Source of the DNA: JBMNIZ01 sp050951405
GTDB taxonomy: Bacteria > Bacillota > DULZ01
DNA length: 64,000 bases
Direction: 5' to 3'
NCBI GenBank assembly: GCA_050951405.1
Contig: JBMNIZ010000013.1
Span: 109,360-173,359, forward strand
Shown here: one piece after another, positions 21,286 to 31,614 of the stretch
Position numbering within the stretch: position 1 is the first letter of the stretch
How the letters are laid out: every line of letters begins with the position of its first letter
Translations under genes and position numbers: made by a program
Notes under the pieces: generated by a model
What the model saw: the letters and a program-made list of their open reading frames with translations, nothing else
The model's database searches: none
What the model was told of the DNA's origin: nothing

Positions 21286-24200
21286 GTTTCAATTCCTCAT
21301 AGGTAGGCTAAAAACGCCAGGGTTGGCTTTGAACAAGAAATCGTTGAGAAAGGTTTCAATTCCTCATAGGTAGGCTAAAAACGCAAATGGGATACAGCGT
21401 GATTATCAATGATGGCCGGGGTTTCAATTCCTCATAGGTAGGCTAAAAACAACAGTATGGCTAGAGCCGGACCGGTGCCAATGTGAGTTTCAATTCCTCA
21501 TAGGTAGGCTAAAAACAGGAAGCTAGCATCCAAAAGGAGGTGAATACAGCGGTTTCAATTCCTCATAGGTAGGCTAAAAACAAAATCCAACTGCGGCTTT
21601 GATGTGGCCTTGGTTTAGTTTCAATTCCTCATAGGTAGGCTAAAAACGTTAGTGGGCATAAAGAGCTCACTTATATCTTTTCTGTTTCAATTCCTCATAG
21701 GTAGGCTAAAAACGCAAACTACCTTAAACCTGCTCAAACCGTAAGGGTATTGTTTCAATTCCTCATAGGTAGGCTAAAAACAAGGAATGGGCAAGGCAAA
21801 GACTTTTGGTTGGTGAGTTTCAATTCCTCATAGGTAGGCTAAAAACTACCATGACGCTATAGTCATGTCAACACTTTTTAAGTTTCAATTCCTCATAGGT
21901 AGGCTAAAAACCTTTTCCAAGTGTGCCCTTTTGGCAGTTGAACTTGACGGGTTTCAATTCCTCATAGGTAGGCTAAAAACGCTGTCCTCCAAAAACAAGG
22001 AGGTAAACAAAATGGCGTTTCAATTCCTCATAGGTAGGCTAAAAACGCTGTTTGCAGGCTGTGGAAATACCCCGTTTCCTAGTTTCAATTCCTCATAGGT
22101 AGGCTAAAAACCCCAATTAGCCTTACAACTTGCACATTGTTCCTTGTTTCAATTCCTCATAGGTAGGCTAAAAACCAAGAGTTAAAGAATTAACTCAGGA
22201 AAGAGATGCAAGTTTCAATTCCTCATAGGTAGGCTAAAAACCAATACTACGAAACAGAAGAAGTGGAATACATCATGTTTCAATTCCTCATAGGTAGGCT
22301 AAAAACTCTGCCTCTTCAAACCTTTTTCCCCCAGATTTTGAGGTTTCAATTCCTCATAGGTAGGCTAAAAACAAAGGCTACATCCAGCTGTGCATGAGGA
22401 CTGGGGCCTAGTTTCAATTCCTCATAGGTAGGCTAAAAACTTTTCTTTTAGCTTGTATGCAATAAATTTAGCGGCGTTTCAATTCCTCATAGGTAGGCTA
22501 AAAACCTGCGGAATGGGGGCACCATCATCTGTCTCATTAGAGTTTCAATTCCTCATAGGTAGGCTAAAAACATTCATCCAGCTGAAAAGCATCCGGAGTG
22601 GCGGCTAGGTTTCAATTCCTCATAGGTAGGCTAAAAACGGCATCTTCTAAGGCTTGTACTCTTCCGCCAGAAAGTTTCAATTCCTCATAGGTAGGCTAAA
22701 AACTAAAAAATTCAAGACAAACTTGCCACTCCTGTGGAGGTTTCAATTCCTCATAGGTAGGCTAAAAACACAATTATCGCAGAAAGGTATGGCATGGTTG
22801 ATACGTTTCAATTCCTCATAGGTAGGCTAAAAACAGCTCCGGTTACTGCCATGTAGTGCATGCATTGAACAGTTTCAATTCCTCATAGGTAGGCTAAAAA
22901 CGAGATTTAACGTGGGAAGAATTCATTAGATGGTATGTGTTTCAATTCCTCATAGGTAGGCTAAAAACCCCAGTGATAGATTGATTACATCGACATCCTT
23001 CTGGAGTTTCAATTCCTCATAGGTAGGCTAAAAACGGAGCTTGCCAATCTGTCCAGTTCAGGGTTCCTGGCTAGTTTCAATTCCTCATAGGTAGGCTAAA
23101 AACATGCAAAGTCAATCTTACAATGCTGATACCGAACGTAGTTTCAATTCCTCATAGGTAGGCTAAAAACACAGCAGGACATTTTGATTTTCGCAAAACA
23201 GCGAAGGTTTCAATTCCTCATAGGTAGGCTAAAAACTATGGCGTTGCCACTAAAAGAATATTTGCAATTAAAAGTTTCAATTCCTCATAGGTAGGCTAAA
23301 AACAAAAAAAGGCACCCACCTGCCCAAAAATGCCAAAAAAAGTTTCAATTCCTCATAGGTAGGCTAAAAACTGCTTGATTCGGACGATCTAAACAGTTGG
23401 AAGGCGTGTTTCAATTCCTCATAGGTAGGCTAAAAACCTATGAAGAAGACCGCTCATATGCTATACCTTTCCCGAGTTTCAATTCCTCATAGGTAGGCTA
23501 AAAACGCCAGGCCGACAACTACCAGGTGGAACTCTATACGACAAGTTTCAATTCCTCATAGGTAGGCTAAAAACCGCCGTTGGTGTTTGAAACGCATATT
23601 CGCCATCAAGTTTCAATTCCTCATAGGTAGGCTAAAAACGGGCAGGGCCTCAGGCGTTGTTGAATTGATCAAGCTTTAGTTTCAATTCCTCATAGGTAGG
23701 CTAAAAACTAGTTGATTTCTTTACGAAGACTATCCCGGAAGCGAGTTTCAATTCCTCATAGGTAGGCTAAAAACTTCAAGGCGTTCTCCGACTTTGACAC
23801 GATATCCGCTGAGTTTCAATTCCTCATAGGTAGGCTAAAAACGGATATACCATTGCGCATATAGGTCTGCTTCATTTCTGCGTTTCAATTCCTCATAGGT
23901 AGGCTAAAAACGAACATCACCGGCGATTAGAGAATCAACTCTGCCGCAGTTTCAATTCCTCATAGGTAGGCTAAAAACAGTTTCTAGTCCCTTTTCCTGC
24001 TCTTCCAGTTCTGCGTTTCAATTCCTCATAGGTAGGCTAAAAACAAAATATAGCGGCCCGATTACGTCTCCGGGTATCACAGTTTCAATTCCTCATAGGT
24101 AGGCTAAAAACAGTTTCTGGCCGCACGTGGGGCAGGTGTCGCTTTGTTGTTTCAATTCCTCATAGGTAGGCTAAAAACCAGTCATCACGAATTGCTCGTT

Positions 24201-24914
24201 TAACTTCTTTTTCGTGTTTCAATTCCTCATAGGTAGGCTAAAAACCCATGAATCAACACATTCGCTGCATCTACCAAGGACGCGTTTCAATTCCTCATAG
24301 GTAGGCTAAAAACTGGCAGCCCGTGGGAGAGAGTAGTGGCAAAAACAGACAAGTTTCAATTCCTCATAGGTAGGCTAAAAACCATAATATCCGTTATATC
24401 CATTCTCCAATGTTTCAAGTTTCAATTCCTCATAGGTAGGCTAAAAACTCGGCGAAGAGGTTTTGTTTGAAATGATGGACGGCAGTTTCAATTCCTCATA
24501 GGTAGGCTAAAAACTTATATTCAGCGATGGCATGAAAGAGTAGGCAGCGAGTTTCAATTCCTCATAGGTAGGCTAAAAACTATGTGTTTGGCACTCTTTG
24601 TTTGTGGCTCTTCCGAAGTTTCAATTCCTCATAGGTAGGCTAAAAACCTTTATTGCTTTTTCAATTACACATTTTAATTCTTTGTTTCAATTCCTCATAG
24701 GTAGGCTAAAAACGAAGGGGTTGACAAGGGGACCGGTGGGAGATATAATCGTTTCAATTCCTCATAGGTAGGCTAAAAACCCGTGAGCAAGTCGCAGAGT
24801 TCATTGGCCTCCCGAGTTTCAATTCCTCATAGGTAGGCTAAAAACAAATAAAATGATTAAATGGGATGAATTACACTCAGATAGGTTTCAATTCCTCATA
24901 GGTAGGCTAAAAAC
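21286..24914 (-). CRISPR. CRISPR array, leader-proximal segment C (55 repeats)
   Basis: 55 repeats from 21,286 to 24,885-24,914, with the same 30-bp repeat as the other segments. The leader adjoins the right end, so the newest spacer is the one at 24,846-24,884. The transcribed strand is minus, giving crRNAs with an ATTGAAAC handle. This is the only part of the array directly continuous with the leader. Confidence 0.98.
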
Positions 24915-25104
24915 CCGTTGCGATGCTCTAAAAATTAGGCATAGCCCGGGTTTGGGCAATACCCTGTATTTCTTAACAAGTCATTTCCTTAGCAGTTCAA
25001 AAGCCCACCTTTTCCGGTAAAAACTTTATGGAGCAATATTTTTTTACCTTATTGTTCTGTCGTCAATGTCCCTGTTTTTTTGCACTATTAGGTATAGACG
25101 ACAC
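24915..25104 (-). promoter_or_regulatory. CRISPR leader region between cas2 and the first repeat
   Basis: These 190 bp separate the cas2 stop from the newest repeat and contain no ORF. By position they form the leader that holds the pre-crRNA promoter and adaptation signals. On the minus strand there is a TTGACG with no convincing -10 at 17 nt, so no promoter is assigned. A 7-bp inverted repeat TGTCGTC / GACGACA (about 32 bp apart) lies at the cas2 side. A GGGTATTGCCC...GGG stretch lies near the repeat. Confidence 0.75.
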
Positions 25105-25368
25105 TTAGATGATAATATCTTCTCCTCCTTTTTTCACACCAATAAGTTCCCGCTTAGAATATCTAGTTGTGCGAAGCTGATAAATAATAACCGAATCTTC
25201 CTCAACATTCATTGTCTGGATAAGTTCAGTTTTTAATTTTTTCAAATTTGCTTCGCTGATCTCTCCCTCCAGTACAGAATTTTGCACCCAATTGAGATAT
25301 TTTCTGGCTATTTTCAGGATCTTACCAACTCTTTTCTGATTTACATCGTACACTAAAATCACAAACAC
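25105..25368 (-). CDS. cas2: CRISPR-associated endonuclease Cas2
   Basis: An 87-aa Cas2, the dimeric core of the Cas1-Cas2 spacer integrase. The N-terminus MFVILVYDVNQKRVGK has the conserved Asp (residue 8) at the end of the first beta strand, followed by RKYLNWVQNSVLEGE. This is the pattern of Cas2 in types I and III, with the C-terminus continuing in a short strand. Its length is normal. It is the last gene before the leader, 15 nt after cas1, and is transcribed with cas1 and cas4. Confidence 0.97.
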   Translation of the reverse strand: MFVILVYDVNQKRVGKILKIARKYLNWVQNSVLEGEISEANLKKLKTELIQTMNVEEDSVIIYQLRTTRYSKRELIGVKKGGEDIII

Positions 25369-25383
25369 CGCAAATCCCTCTTG

Positions 25384-26376
25384 TTACCATTTGGCTATAA
25401 ATGGTTCATAGAGTTCTTCTCCCATTAAATGCTTTTGAAGTTTATAGAGCTCAAGGCGAATTAAACGACGATATGATACTTCTCTGCCGATGTTCCGATG
25501 CTTGATTGTTGTCTTCAGACGCTTGTCTAATTCATCAACAAATTTTTTTTTGCCACTTTCTTTCAAGAGAATACCTTCTGTATGTCTTTCAAATTCGGAT
25601 TTGGTGATCATTTTTTTCCCGATTAAAGTAAAAATTAGCCTATCGACTAAAATAGGTTTAAAAACCTCTGCCACGTCCAGGTTTAAAGAAAACCGGCGAA
25701 AATTTGTGGCATGCAAGAAACCGATCCTGGGATCCAAGTGAGTTCTATAAATCTCGCTTAAAATAATTGTATAAATAATGCTGTTGCCAAAACTGATTAG
25801 ACAATTTAGATAATTCTGCGGAGGCCTGCGAGTGCGCTGCTCAAATACAAAGTCTTCATTTTCAAGGATGTTGTCAAAAGCATTATAATAATAATTGCGA
25901 ATATTTCCTTCGATAGCCATCAATTCATCGATTGCTTTACACTCAGGTAGTCCTTGCTCTAAATCCTCGATATTCTGCAGGGCGGCCCCGACATTCTTCC
26001 CTCTACTGTAGTAATAACGCAATACCCTTTTAATATTAGCCACTGCACCTTCAACAAATGCTTTTGCAATTTTAAATCTTTTTGTGTTGTCTAGATAGTG
26101 CTCAGCTTGACGTAAAATCATGTAACCAGAATTCAAATGCTCCCGGGGATAGAAGGTGCCCATATAATAGCCGTAATAGTTAAAGTAATGTATCAATATT
26201 TCTTTCTGGGAAACAAATTCCAAAAGACTTTTATTAATACTTACTTCCCCAAAAATGAATAAATCAGAAATATCCTCTACTGGCAGATATTTATTACCCT
26301 CTTTCATCTTAAAACGAAGAGTATTATCCTTTCTCTGCAAGTCGCCTTCAGAAAAGATATAAACTGCTTTTTTCAT
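25384..26376 (-). CDS. cas1: CRISPR-associated integrase Cas1 (subtype I-B)
   Basis: A 330-aa Cas1, the catalytic subunit that inserts new spacers at the leader end. The three metal-binding residues are visible: Glu in MAIEGNIRNYYY (~156), His in GFLHATNFRRFS (~222) and Glu in LDVAEVFKP (~237). The N-terminal beta-sandwich begins KKAVYIFSEGDLQRKDNTL as in I-B Cas1. I chose the ATG at 26,376; an in-frame TTG lies three codons upstream, but GAAGG sits at better spacing for the ATG. It lies 18 nt after the cas4 stop. No damage is seen. Confidence 0.97.
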   Translation of the reverse strand: MKKAVYIFSEGDLQRKDNTLRFKMKEGNKYLPVEDISDLFIFGEVSINKSLLEFVSQKEILIHYFNYYGYYMGTFYPREHLNSGYMILRQAEHYLDNTKRFKIAKAFVEGAVANIKRVLRYYYSRGKNVGAALQNIEDLEQGLPECKAIDELMAIEGNIRNYYYNAFDNILENEDFVFEQRTRRPPQNYLNCLISFGNSIIYTIILSEIYRTHLDPRIGFLHATNFRRFSLNLDVAEVFKPILVDRLIFTLIGKKMITKSEFERHTEGILLKESGKKKFVDELDKRLKTTIKHRNIGREVSYRRLIRLELYKLQKHLMGEELYEPFIAKW

Positions 26377-26394
26377 AATTGTCAACCTTCTTTC

Positions 26395-26901
26395 TTATGC
26401 CCAGCAAAATTCTCCGTAGGCGCAATTGCGACAATACCTCCCTTTAACTGGAGGAGGTGGCAAATCAAGATATGCAATCCTCAGAATATCTTTCTTAGCC
26501 CTTTCAACTTCTTCGATCAGTTGCTGCGTCAAATGGACTGGCACTCTTTTTTTTTCTTTGGGAAACAACAACTCCCCTGAAACCTCAACTCCCATACCGG
26601 CCAATTCGGTCAGATATAACGCCAACTGCATTTTCGCACTGTGTTCAGCTTTAGATGACTTTTTCACCTCTCCCACCACCAGCTGACCATCTTGTTTTTT
26701 TATAAGATCAAATTTTAAGTGACCAATTGTCACTTCCTTTTTCTCGCGGGCATAAGCCCTTTCATGTAAAAAACGTCCTATATCTATATCTGGGTTTCCC
26801 TGATCGGCATCTATTCGCCGGGCCATTAACCAAACCTGTCGGTGGCAAATGTAGTAATACCACATAAGAGTACCGGTAACTCTGATTTCACTAGTTTCCA
26901 C
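26395..26901 (-). CDS. cas4: CRISPR-associated exonuclease Cas4
   Basis: A 168-aa Cas4 that trims prespacers and selects PAM-containing ends for Cas1-Cas2. One Cys lies near the N-terminus (YYYICHRQVW, Cys19) and three in the C-terminal cluster CRNCAYGEFC (157, 160, 166); together they are the 4Fe-4S ligands. The nuclease residues are His46 (GRFLHER), Asp65 (LKFDL) and Glu78-x-Lys80 (VVGEVKK). It is the first gene of cas4-cas1-cas2. It begins only ~40 nt from the edge of the IS21 debris, so its original upstream region may have been replaced. Confidence 0.95.
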   Translation of the reverse strand: METSEIRVTGTLMWYYYICHRQVWLMARRIDADQGNPDIDIGRFLHERAYAREKKEVTIGHLKFDLIKKQDGQLVVGEVKKSSKAEHSAKMQLALYLTELAGMGVEVSGELLFPKEKKRVPVHLTQQLIEEVERAKKDILRIAYLDLPPPPVKGRYCRNCAYGEFCWA

Positions 26902-27047
26902 AATTATCCCCCATTATTAAACATACTGTAACTTGATAAGCCTGCTTATTCTGGTCAATTGACCGGCGTTCCTGCAGCATCCGGCCACCATTATCGTCTG
27001 ATCCGGCCAATGACCGGCACCTTCTGTCTGAAGTTTAACATAGATAA

Positions 27048-27802
27048 TTAAGCTGTGGTACCACCCCCTCCATTTTTGTGAGCAGTCGCCCTTAAACTTG
27101 GCCCTTTAAGCTCAATCCGGTAGGCATTGTTGATTAATCTGTCCAGTACAGCATCCGCAATAGTGGCATCTTCAAACTGGGCATGCCATTTTGCCACCGG
27201 CAGTTGGGCGGAGATGGCGATGGATTTCTTGTCATGGCGGCCATCGATGACCTCCAGGAAATCCCGGCAGGCACTGGGGGAAAGCGAGGCCATGCCGAAA
27301 TCATCCAAGATTAACAAATCAGGTTTCTTTAGATCATTGAGTAAGCGGTTGTAAGAACCGTCTCCCCGGCTGATAGCCAAATCGGTTAACAGCCTGTTTA
27401 CTTTGTAGGAGCGAACCTTTAAACCTTTCCTACAAGCAGCATGGCCGAAAGCACTGATCAAGTAAGTTTTTCCGGTGCCGGTGGCCCCCGTGATAATGAG
27501 GTTTTTGCCTTCTCTAACCCAAGTACAATCGGCTAAACGGGCTATGGTGGCTTTGTCCAAATTCCTCCTGGGATCGTAATTGATATCTTCCAGACTGGCG
27601 ATGGGTCCCTTAAATTCGCTTCTCTTAGTAACCTTTTCAGGCGGCTGTTGGCTTTGGCCAACCACTGGGCATCCACCATCATCGCCAGGCGTTCATCAAA
27701 GGACAGGGAGTTGTTGATGCTAAGCTCAAGCTGGCGGCGGTACTCTTCCTCCATGGCCTTTAGGTTCATGCTGTGAAGCTTGTTCAGTGTTTGGTTAATC
27801 AT
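27048..27802 (-). pseudogene. istB: istB pseudogene (element 1)
   Basis: The N-terminal part (from ATG 27,802: MINQTLNKLHSMNLKAMEEE) and the C-terminal part (to 27,048) lie in different frames. The switch falls around 27,610, between REANLRDP and ASLEDINYDPRRNLDKATI. The second part retains Walker A GATGTGKTYL and Walker B LLILDDFGM. A single-base indel explains the split. The original would be a ~250-aa IstB ATPase. Confidence 0.85.
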
Positions 27803-27822
27803 TATCCATCCACCCCCTAAAC

Positions 27823-29261
27823 CTAGGCCGCAGAGCCGCGCAAGTTTTCATGCAGGGGAGCGGGTAATTCTTTTTGGGCAAGGGATACTTTGTCCTGACC
27901 GTTTTTCAAGATGGCAGTTATCGTTGAGTAAGTACAGGAATTCATGGCAATTGTTTTGGCACAGGCTGCGTTAAGCCGCCCATGACCATATTTTTCGGCA
28001 CACCGCAAGATCCCCAGGCAAGCTCGAAAAGCCTGCTCTTCAATTACTTGGGAGGTGAGAAGATAGTCAATAGCAGCATAAGTCTGTTCCCCGATACTTT
28101 TGGCCCATTCCCGGTAGCCGGTGCCATCCAGGCAGTTTACCTGGTGCTGGTGACGGTGGTGAGGCGGCATATGGTTGATGTTGGTAACATACCGGGGTCC
28201 TGTGTAACGCCTTTGATGCAGTGCTACCCGCTCCCTGTTCTCATTCAGGATTTCGACGGTCCTGGCTGTGGCTCTGATTGTAACTAATTGCTTGTATAGC
28301 TCATGGGGTACCGAATAGTGGTAGTCATCATATTCCACATGGTAATTGGCGGGAACCCTGCGCGTTACGTAGTCGGCATACTCATATTGGGTGTACGGTA
28401 ACGGCCTTAGAGCCGGTTTATCTACCGCTTCAAAAACACTTTGCCTGCTGCCCTTGCGCTTTTGAAAGGGCCTTTGCGCCAACTCTTTGATCCGTTCTCG
28501 TATCTCTGCGTTTAAGGCGGTGAAACTGAAGAACTGTTTCCCACGCAGCCATCCTAAAAGCCAGGTTTCCAGCCAGCCAATGCTGTTTTCTACCGGTGCC
28601 TTATCCTTGGGTTCGCGAATCCTGGCCGGTAAGACAGCTACTTCATAGTGCTTGGCCAAGTCCCAGTAAGCCCGGTTGATGGCCGGATCATAGTAGCTGG
28701 GCCTTGTGATTGCGGTTTTGCAGTTGTCCGGCACAATTACCTTGGGTACACCGCCAAGGTAGTTTAGACAGTTGACATGGGCTAATAGCCACTTATCCAG
28801 CTTTTGATCGGGAAATGCTTCCACATAGGGGTAAGAACTGTCCCCCAGGGTGGCTACGAAAAAGTATGCTTTCTTCAGTTCCCCGGTAACACTGTCGATG
28901 ACACAATCAAGAGTATCACCCATCCAGTCCACAAACAGTTCTTTTCCCGGTTCCCGGTTTTGAGCCATGATAACGCTTTTGCCGGTTTCATTCTTCCAGT
29001 CGGCGTAGCGCCGGCAAAAACGGCTCTAGCTTAGACCTTTTTGGGCTGGCCAAAACTATTGGGGTAAAGCAACTTTTTGATTTCTTCGTCAGTCATTTGG
29101 GCTGCTTTATGGTATTGAAGATTACATTCTCGGCAACGTTTTTGGACATCGCCTACGGTTGATTTACCGCACTTGACACTGCGGGCGGTTTCTCTTTGGG
29201 AGTATCCCTGTTCCGTCAGCCTCAGTATCTCGAGGATTTTCACGGGTTCTACGCACCTCAT
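27823..29261 (-). pseudogene. istA: istA pseudogene (element 1)
   Basis: The helix-turn-helix part (ATG 29,261, MRCVEPVKILEILRLTEQGY...) runs to GQPKKV and then a stop at ~29,031. The rest resumes in another frame at CRRYADWKNETGKSVIMAQN. It continues through ELFVDWMGDT (first Asp), VIVPDNCKTA (second Asp) and EPKDKAPVENSIG (Glu) to 27,823. The missing segment between the two parts suggests an internal deletion of some tens of codons plus a frameshift. It is not functional. Confidence 0.85.
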
Positions 29262-29440
29262 CTTTCTTCCCCCTGTACACGTAGTTACCTACATTGTACA
29301 GGAATGATTTTGGAGGTGCCGGTTTATTGGCCGGATAAGGCAGGAACAGTGGCCGAATGTCGCAGGAATCGCGGCCGGATGTGACAGGAATCCTGCCCGG
29401 ATACGGCGAGAGGGCTGGCCGGATGGCGCAGGAATACTCA

Positions 29441-30670
29441 TCATACGGCTAGACGGATTTACCAACGTTTAGTAAAGGGAAAAAACTTCACCGGGGCCGA
29501 GTCCACGGCCGAGTCCACCATTAGACGGATAGTCCGGGAAATGAAGCAGCCTATGAAAGAAGCCTTTATGCCCTTGGAATTTGACCCGGGCGAAGCAGCC
29601 CAAGTGGATTGGGGCGAGGCTACCATTTATCTCAAAGGCCAAAAAACAAAGGTCCAACTCTTCTGTTACCGGTTATGCTATAGCGCCGACATCTTCGTGA
29701 AAGCCTTCTTTCGCCAGAACCAGGAATCCTTTCTGGAAGGCCACGTAGCTGCTTTTACCCATGGCAACGGTGTCCCCAAGAAAATTATCTTTGATAATGC
29801 TCGCGTTGCCGTCAAAGAAGGCTTTGGCCTCTATGCCAAACCTCAGGATGCCTACCAGGCCTTAAGCGCCCATTATGCTTTTGAAATGCATTTTACCAAC
29901 ATGAATAGCGGCAACGAAAAAGGCCTAGTGGAGAACCTGGTAGGCTGGGTTAGGCGCAATATCCTTGTACCGGTACCTAGGGTAGATAGTATCGAGGAAC
30001 TGAATGAAACCCTTATCTCCGCCTGCCTCCAATACCGGAACCATCAAATTCAAGGCCGTAACCAAACGGTGGAACAACAATTCGAAACAGAGAAACATAG
30101 TCTGACACCCCTGCCCAAATTTGTCTTTGATACCAGCAAGAGTACTACTGTACGGGTAAACGATAACAGCCTCATCCGTTTTGAAGGCAATCAATACTCT
30201 GTCCCTGTCCATTTAGTCGGCAAAACTGTTAGCATCAAAGCTTACGGCAACCACCTGGTCTGTTACCATCAAGGAGAAATGGTAGCCACCCATCCACGCT
30301 TTTACAGCCGCGGCGAGACCATATTTGAATTGGCTCACTACCTGCCGCTTCTGGAACAAAAACCCCGCTCCGTTTTTCATGCCAAACCGGTTCGCCGCAC
30401 CGCGGCCCATGAGCTTTTGGCTTGGGCCAATTATTTCCCGGCGGGGCCAAAGATACGGTTCAGTTACTAAAACTCAGTGTAGAATATGGCCTCGAACGAG
30501 TTCTTGCTGTTAAAGAGGCATTACCGGCCGGCATCACTCCCACTATTGACTTGGTGCGCCATGAATTAAAACCACATGTTCCGGTCGAATTGGACACCGC
30601 CAAAGACATCCCGGTCAGTACCATTGATTTAGCTGACTATGACCGCAAGTATCTGGCGGTGGCGCCATAA
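29441..30670 (+). pseudogene. istA: istA pseudogene (element 2)
   Basis: The gene lacks its N-terminal helix-turn-helix. It can be read from about 29,441 (TARRIYQRLVKGKNFTGAES, with a small AEST duplication) into GEAAQVDWGEA (first Asp), KIIFDNARVAV (second Asp) and SGNEKGLVENLV (Glu). A frameshift near 30,440 then moves the frame to GGAKDTVQLLKLSVEYGLER and on to the TAA at 30,668-30,670. It is truncated and frameshifted, so dead. Confidence 0.88.
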
Positions 30671-31392
30671 ATCCCAAGCATGAACTAATTGCACTTTATG
30701 CCAAGCAACTCAGACTCCCTACTTTTACAAGGTATCAAGAAATATTACGCCAACAGGAACAACTAAGCTATGAGGATTTCCTCCTTGCCATCATGAAACA
30801 GGAGTTGGATGCCAGAAGCCTAAATCAACAAAAACGGCGTATCAAGCAGGCGGGATTTCCCCATGAAAAAACCTTAGAGGAATTCGACTTCAAAAGGCTA
30901 CGGCATGTGGAAGCAGCCTACGTGCATCAATTCGCCAGCTGTGACTTTATCCGTAACCGGCAGAATGTCTTAATGATTGGGAATCCGGGCAGTGGCAAGA
31001 CCCATTTGGGCATTGCTTTAGGACTACGTGCCTGCCAGGCAGGATTCAGGGTTAAGTTTACCACTGCCGCAACTTTAGCAACCACCCTAGTGGAGGCAAA
31101 AGAAACAAGGGAACTCCTCAAACTGGAACGCCAGCTTCAGAAAGCAGATTTGCTGATTATTGATGAGTTATCATACCTGAGCTTTAACCGCCATCAGTCT
31201 GAGCTGCTCTTTAAAGTCATCTCTGACCGGGCGGAGAAAAGGAGTGTGATCATCAGTACTAACTTGGAATTCTCTCGCTGGACGGAGCTATTTGAAAACC
31301 CGACCTTGGTTGCAGCATTAGTGGATCGCCTCACTTTTAGGTCCCATATCTTAAACATGAATAACCCGTCCTATCGGATGGAGCATGGCTAA
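30667..31392 (+). pseudogene. istB: istB (element 2) with a lost start codon
   Basis: The reading frame is otherwise complete: INPKHELIALYAKQLRLPTF... through Walker A GNPGSGKTH and Walker B LLIIDELSYL to SYRMEHG. At the expected start the sequence is CCATAAATCC. In IS21 elements istA and istB often overlap at ATGA; here ATGA appears to have mutated to ATAA, keeping the istA stop but removing the istB ATG. An internal ATG at 30,793 would give only a shortened 199-aa protein. Confidence 0.8.
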
Positions 31393-31495
31393 TTCATCCT
31401 AATCATTTCCAACTGGAAGCCCTGACTTAATTGATTAACCCGTTACCAAGTGGATCAATCTTTGGATATCACGGTGGATCAAATATTCATTGACA

Positions 31496-31614
31496 TTCGG
31501 AAATCGCAGCAAGTATTCCTGATGCGTGTTCGCTCCAAGCTGTATGGCATTCTCCGCCAGGTTCCGGCTTAGCCGTAGTTTTTTGCACAAGGCGGCTACC
31601 TCAGACGCTAACAT
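31496..31614 (-). pseudogene. istB: istB 5' fragment (element 3)
   Basis: It starts MLASEVAALCKKLRLSRNLA, overlapping the istA stop, and runs to EYLLRF where the end of element 2 cuts it at ~31,495. Only the N-terminal helical segment remains; the ATPase domain is lost. Confidence 0.8.

Larger units (their letters stand above)
26940..29437 (-). mobile_element. Decayed IS21-family element 1 (inserted in element 2)
   Basis: The outer boundaries are approximate. The ends carry inverted iterons of the type TTCCTGCxxCATCCGGCCA, several copies on each side (26,960-27,020 and 29,300-29,430). Both istA and istB are frame-disrupted, so it cannot move by itself. On its right side it abuts the middle of istA of element 2; the matching left part of element 2 is absent, which implies a later deletion. 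Confidence 0.75.
29438..31500 (+). mobile_element. Decayed IS21-family element 2 (left end lost, inserted in element 3)
   Basis: It starts within istA, where element 1 has cut it, and ends at the GTGGATCA iterons and TATTCATTGACATTCGG around 31,443-31,500. The same end occurs at 1-79, so a relative of this element also sits at the left end of the array. istA is truncated and frameshifted, and istB has lost its start codon. It interrupts istB of element 3. Confidence 0.8.

Noticed and set aside
24405..24425. Partial extra repeat TGTTTCAA at the end of a spacer next to the repeat at 24,419
   Set aside because: Only 7 nt of likeness adjoining a normal repeat; spacer length is normal, so chance is sufficient.
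4846..24914. Self-targeting spacers against genes in this window
   Set aside because: I saw no spacer clearly matching a window gene by eye, but ~300 spacers cannot be checked reliably without a search. A search of all spacers against the genome would decide.
24915..25104. A definite pre-crRNA promoter in the leader
   Set aside because: TTGACG and other -35-like words lack a -10 at proper spacing, so only the region and not the promoter is annotated.
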